NCBI RefSeq assembly: GCF_001701025.1
Contig: NZ_CP016793.1
Location: 7,378,001 to 7,442,000 of the forward strand
Direction of reading: 5' to 3'
Length of the DNA: 64,000 bases
From: Lentzea guizhouensis
GTDB taxonomy: Bacteria > Actinomycetota > Actinomycetes > Mycobacteriales > Pseudonocardiaceae
Position numbers and translations under genes: made by a program. Shown here one piece after another: positions 63,893 through 64,000 of the stretch. The first letter of the stretch is position 1; each line of letters starts with the position of its first letter. The notes beneath the pieces are model-generated. The model was not told the origin of the DNA. It saw nothing but the letters and a program-made list of their open reading frames with translations, and made no database searches.

Positions 63893-64000
63893 CCCAGCCA
63901 CACCTTGTCGAAGCGGGCCCAGTCCAGCGTGTTCGCGGGTGCGGTGGAGATGCCGCCGACGTTCGGCTTCGCGCCCACGATCCAATCGGCGAAGCCCCAC
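63889..64000 (-). CDS. substrate-binding protein of the importer (C-terminal end; rest outside window)
   Basis: The minus frame ends WGFADWIVGAKPNVGGISTA, then NTLDWARFDKVWLG and TGA at 63889-63891. The start lies beyond 64000. This tail fits family 5 solute-binding proteins (DppA/OppA/NikA), which commonly end with a Trp/Phe-rich D-x-x-x-V-W-L. Position directly before the permeases supports it. The ligand (peptide, nickel chelate or opine) cannot be told from this piece. Confidence 0.75.
   Translation of the reverse strand, partial: WGFADWIVGAKPNVGGISTAPANTLDWARFDKVWLG

Noticed and set aside
1..64000. CRISPR arrays, tRNA or rRNA genes, MbtH-like gene, intact insertion sequences
   Set aside because: Looked for and not seen. 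Tandem repeats found are too few or lack spacer structure; recombinase sequence is only a C-terminal remnant.

Overview
The window is high-GC actinomycete DNA. The gene families, GTG/TTG starts, ATGA/GTGA overlaps and small secreted proteins fit an actinobacterium, perhaps of the Pseudonocardiaceae; that rank is a guess. Most of the 64 kb is specialised metabolism, on a background of small secreted proteins, regulators and decayed gene fragments.

Region 1 (1-11.9 kb). A methyltransferase tail and an MFS exporter (+ strand) face a tightly overlapping minus-strand operon. From promoter to end it encodes a carrier protein, a KS-ACP polyketide synthase protein that has lost its AT, a type II thioesterase, a 3-hydroxyacyl-CoA dehydrogenase, an ACP, an acyl-CoA dehydrogenase, an amino acid:carrier-protein ligase, a free AT, a free condensation domain and an FHA protein. 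Ligase + ACP + two dehydrogenases is the gene set that makes aminomalonyl-ACP from seryl-ACP in zwittermicin-type pathways. The free AT would pass this unit to the AT-less KS protein.

Region 2 (12-20.5 kb). A 31-bp perfect tandem repeat lies before the operon. Beyond it are a lipoprotein/membrane protein pair, a GGDEF remnant, two small secreted proteins, a LuxR-type regulator, a ribosome hibernation factor, and a TetR-controlled epoxide hydrolase plus a PPOX-family enzyme.

Region 3 (20.5-49.1 kb). This is an unusually fragmented NRPS locus: a KamA-type radical SAM enzyme behind a coupled 28-codon ORF; a proline-3-hydroxylase-like oxygenase; a free Thr-type A domain; a P450; a 2321-aa A-T-C-A-T-C NRPS; a free Pro-type A domain paired with an ornithine-cyclodeaminase homologue; a heterodimeric ABC exporter; an A-T protein whose A domain has lost its A10 lysine; an amidinotransferase; a C-A-T-TE protein whose TE has Cys in place of Ser; and a T-C protein with a scrambled stretch. 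The likely product is a guanidinylated, hydroxylated peptide. Whether region 1 feeds the same product cannot be decided from sequence.

Region 4 (49.1-64 kb). A tyrosine-recombinase tail and frameshifted phosphatase and DUF6119-type genes mark a decaying boundary around a protein with four cold-shock domains. Then come a close relative of the Vibrio autoinducer synthase CqsA, a three-gene unit (unknown protein, clavaminate-synthase-like oxygenase, beta-propeller), a secreted protein built of three 69-aa repeats, small uncertain genes, and an Opp/Nik-type ABC importer operon with a GNAT enzyme that runs off the right edge.
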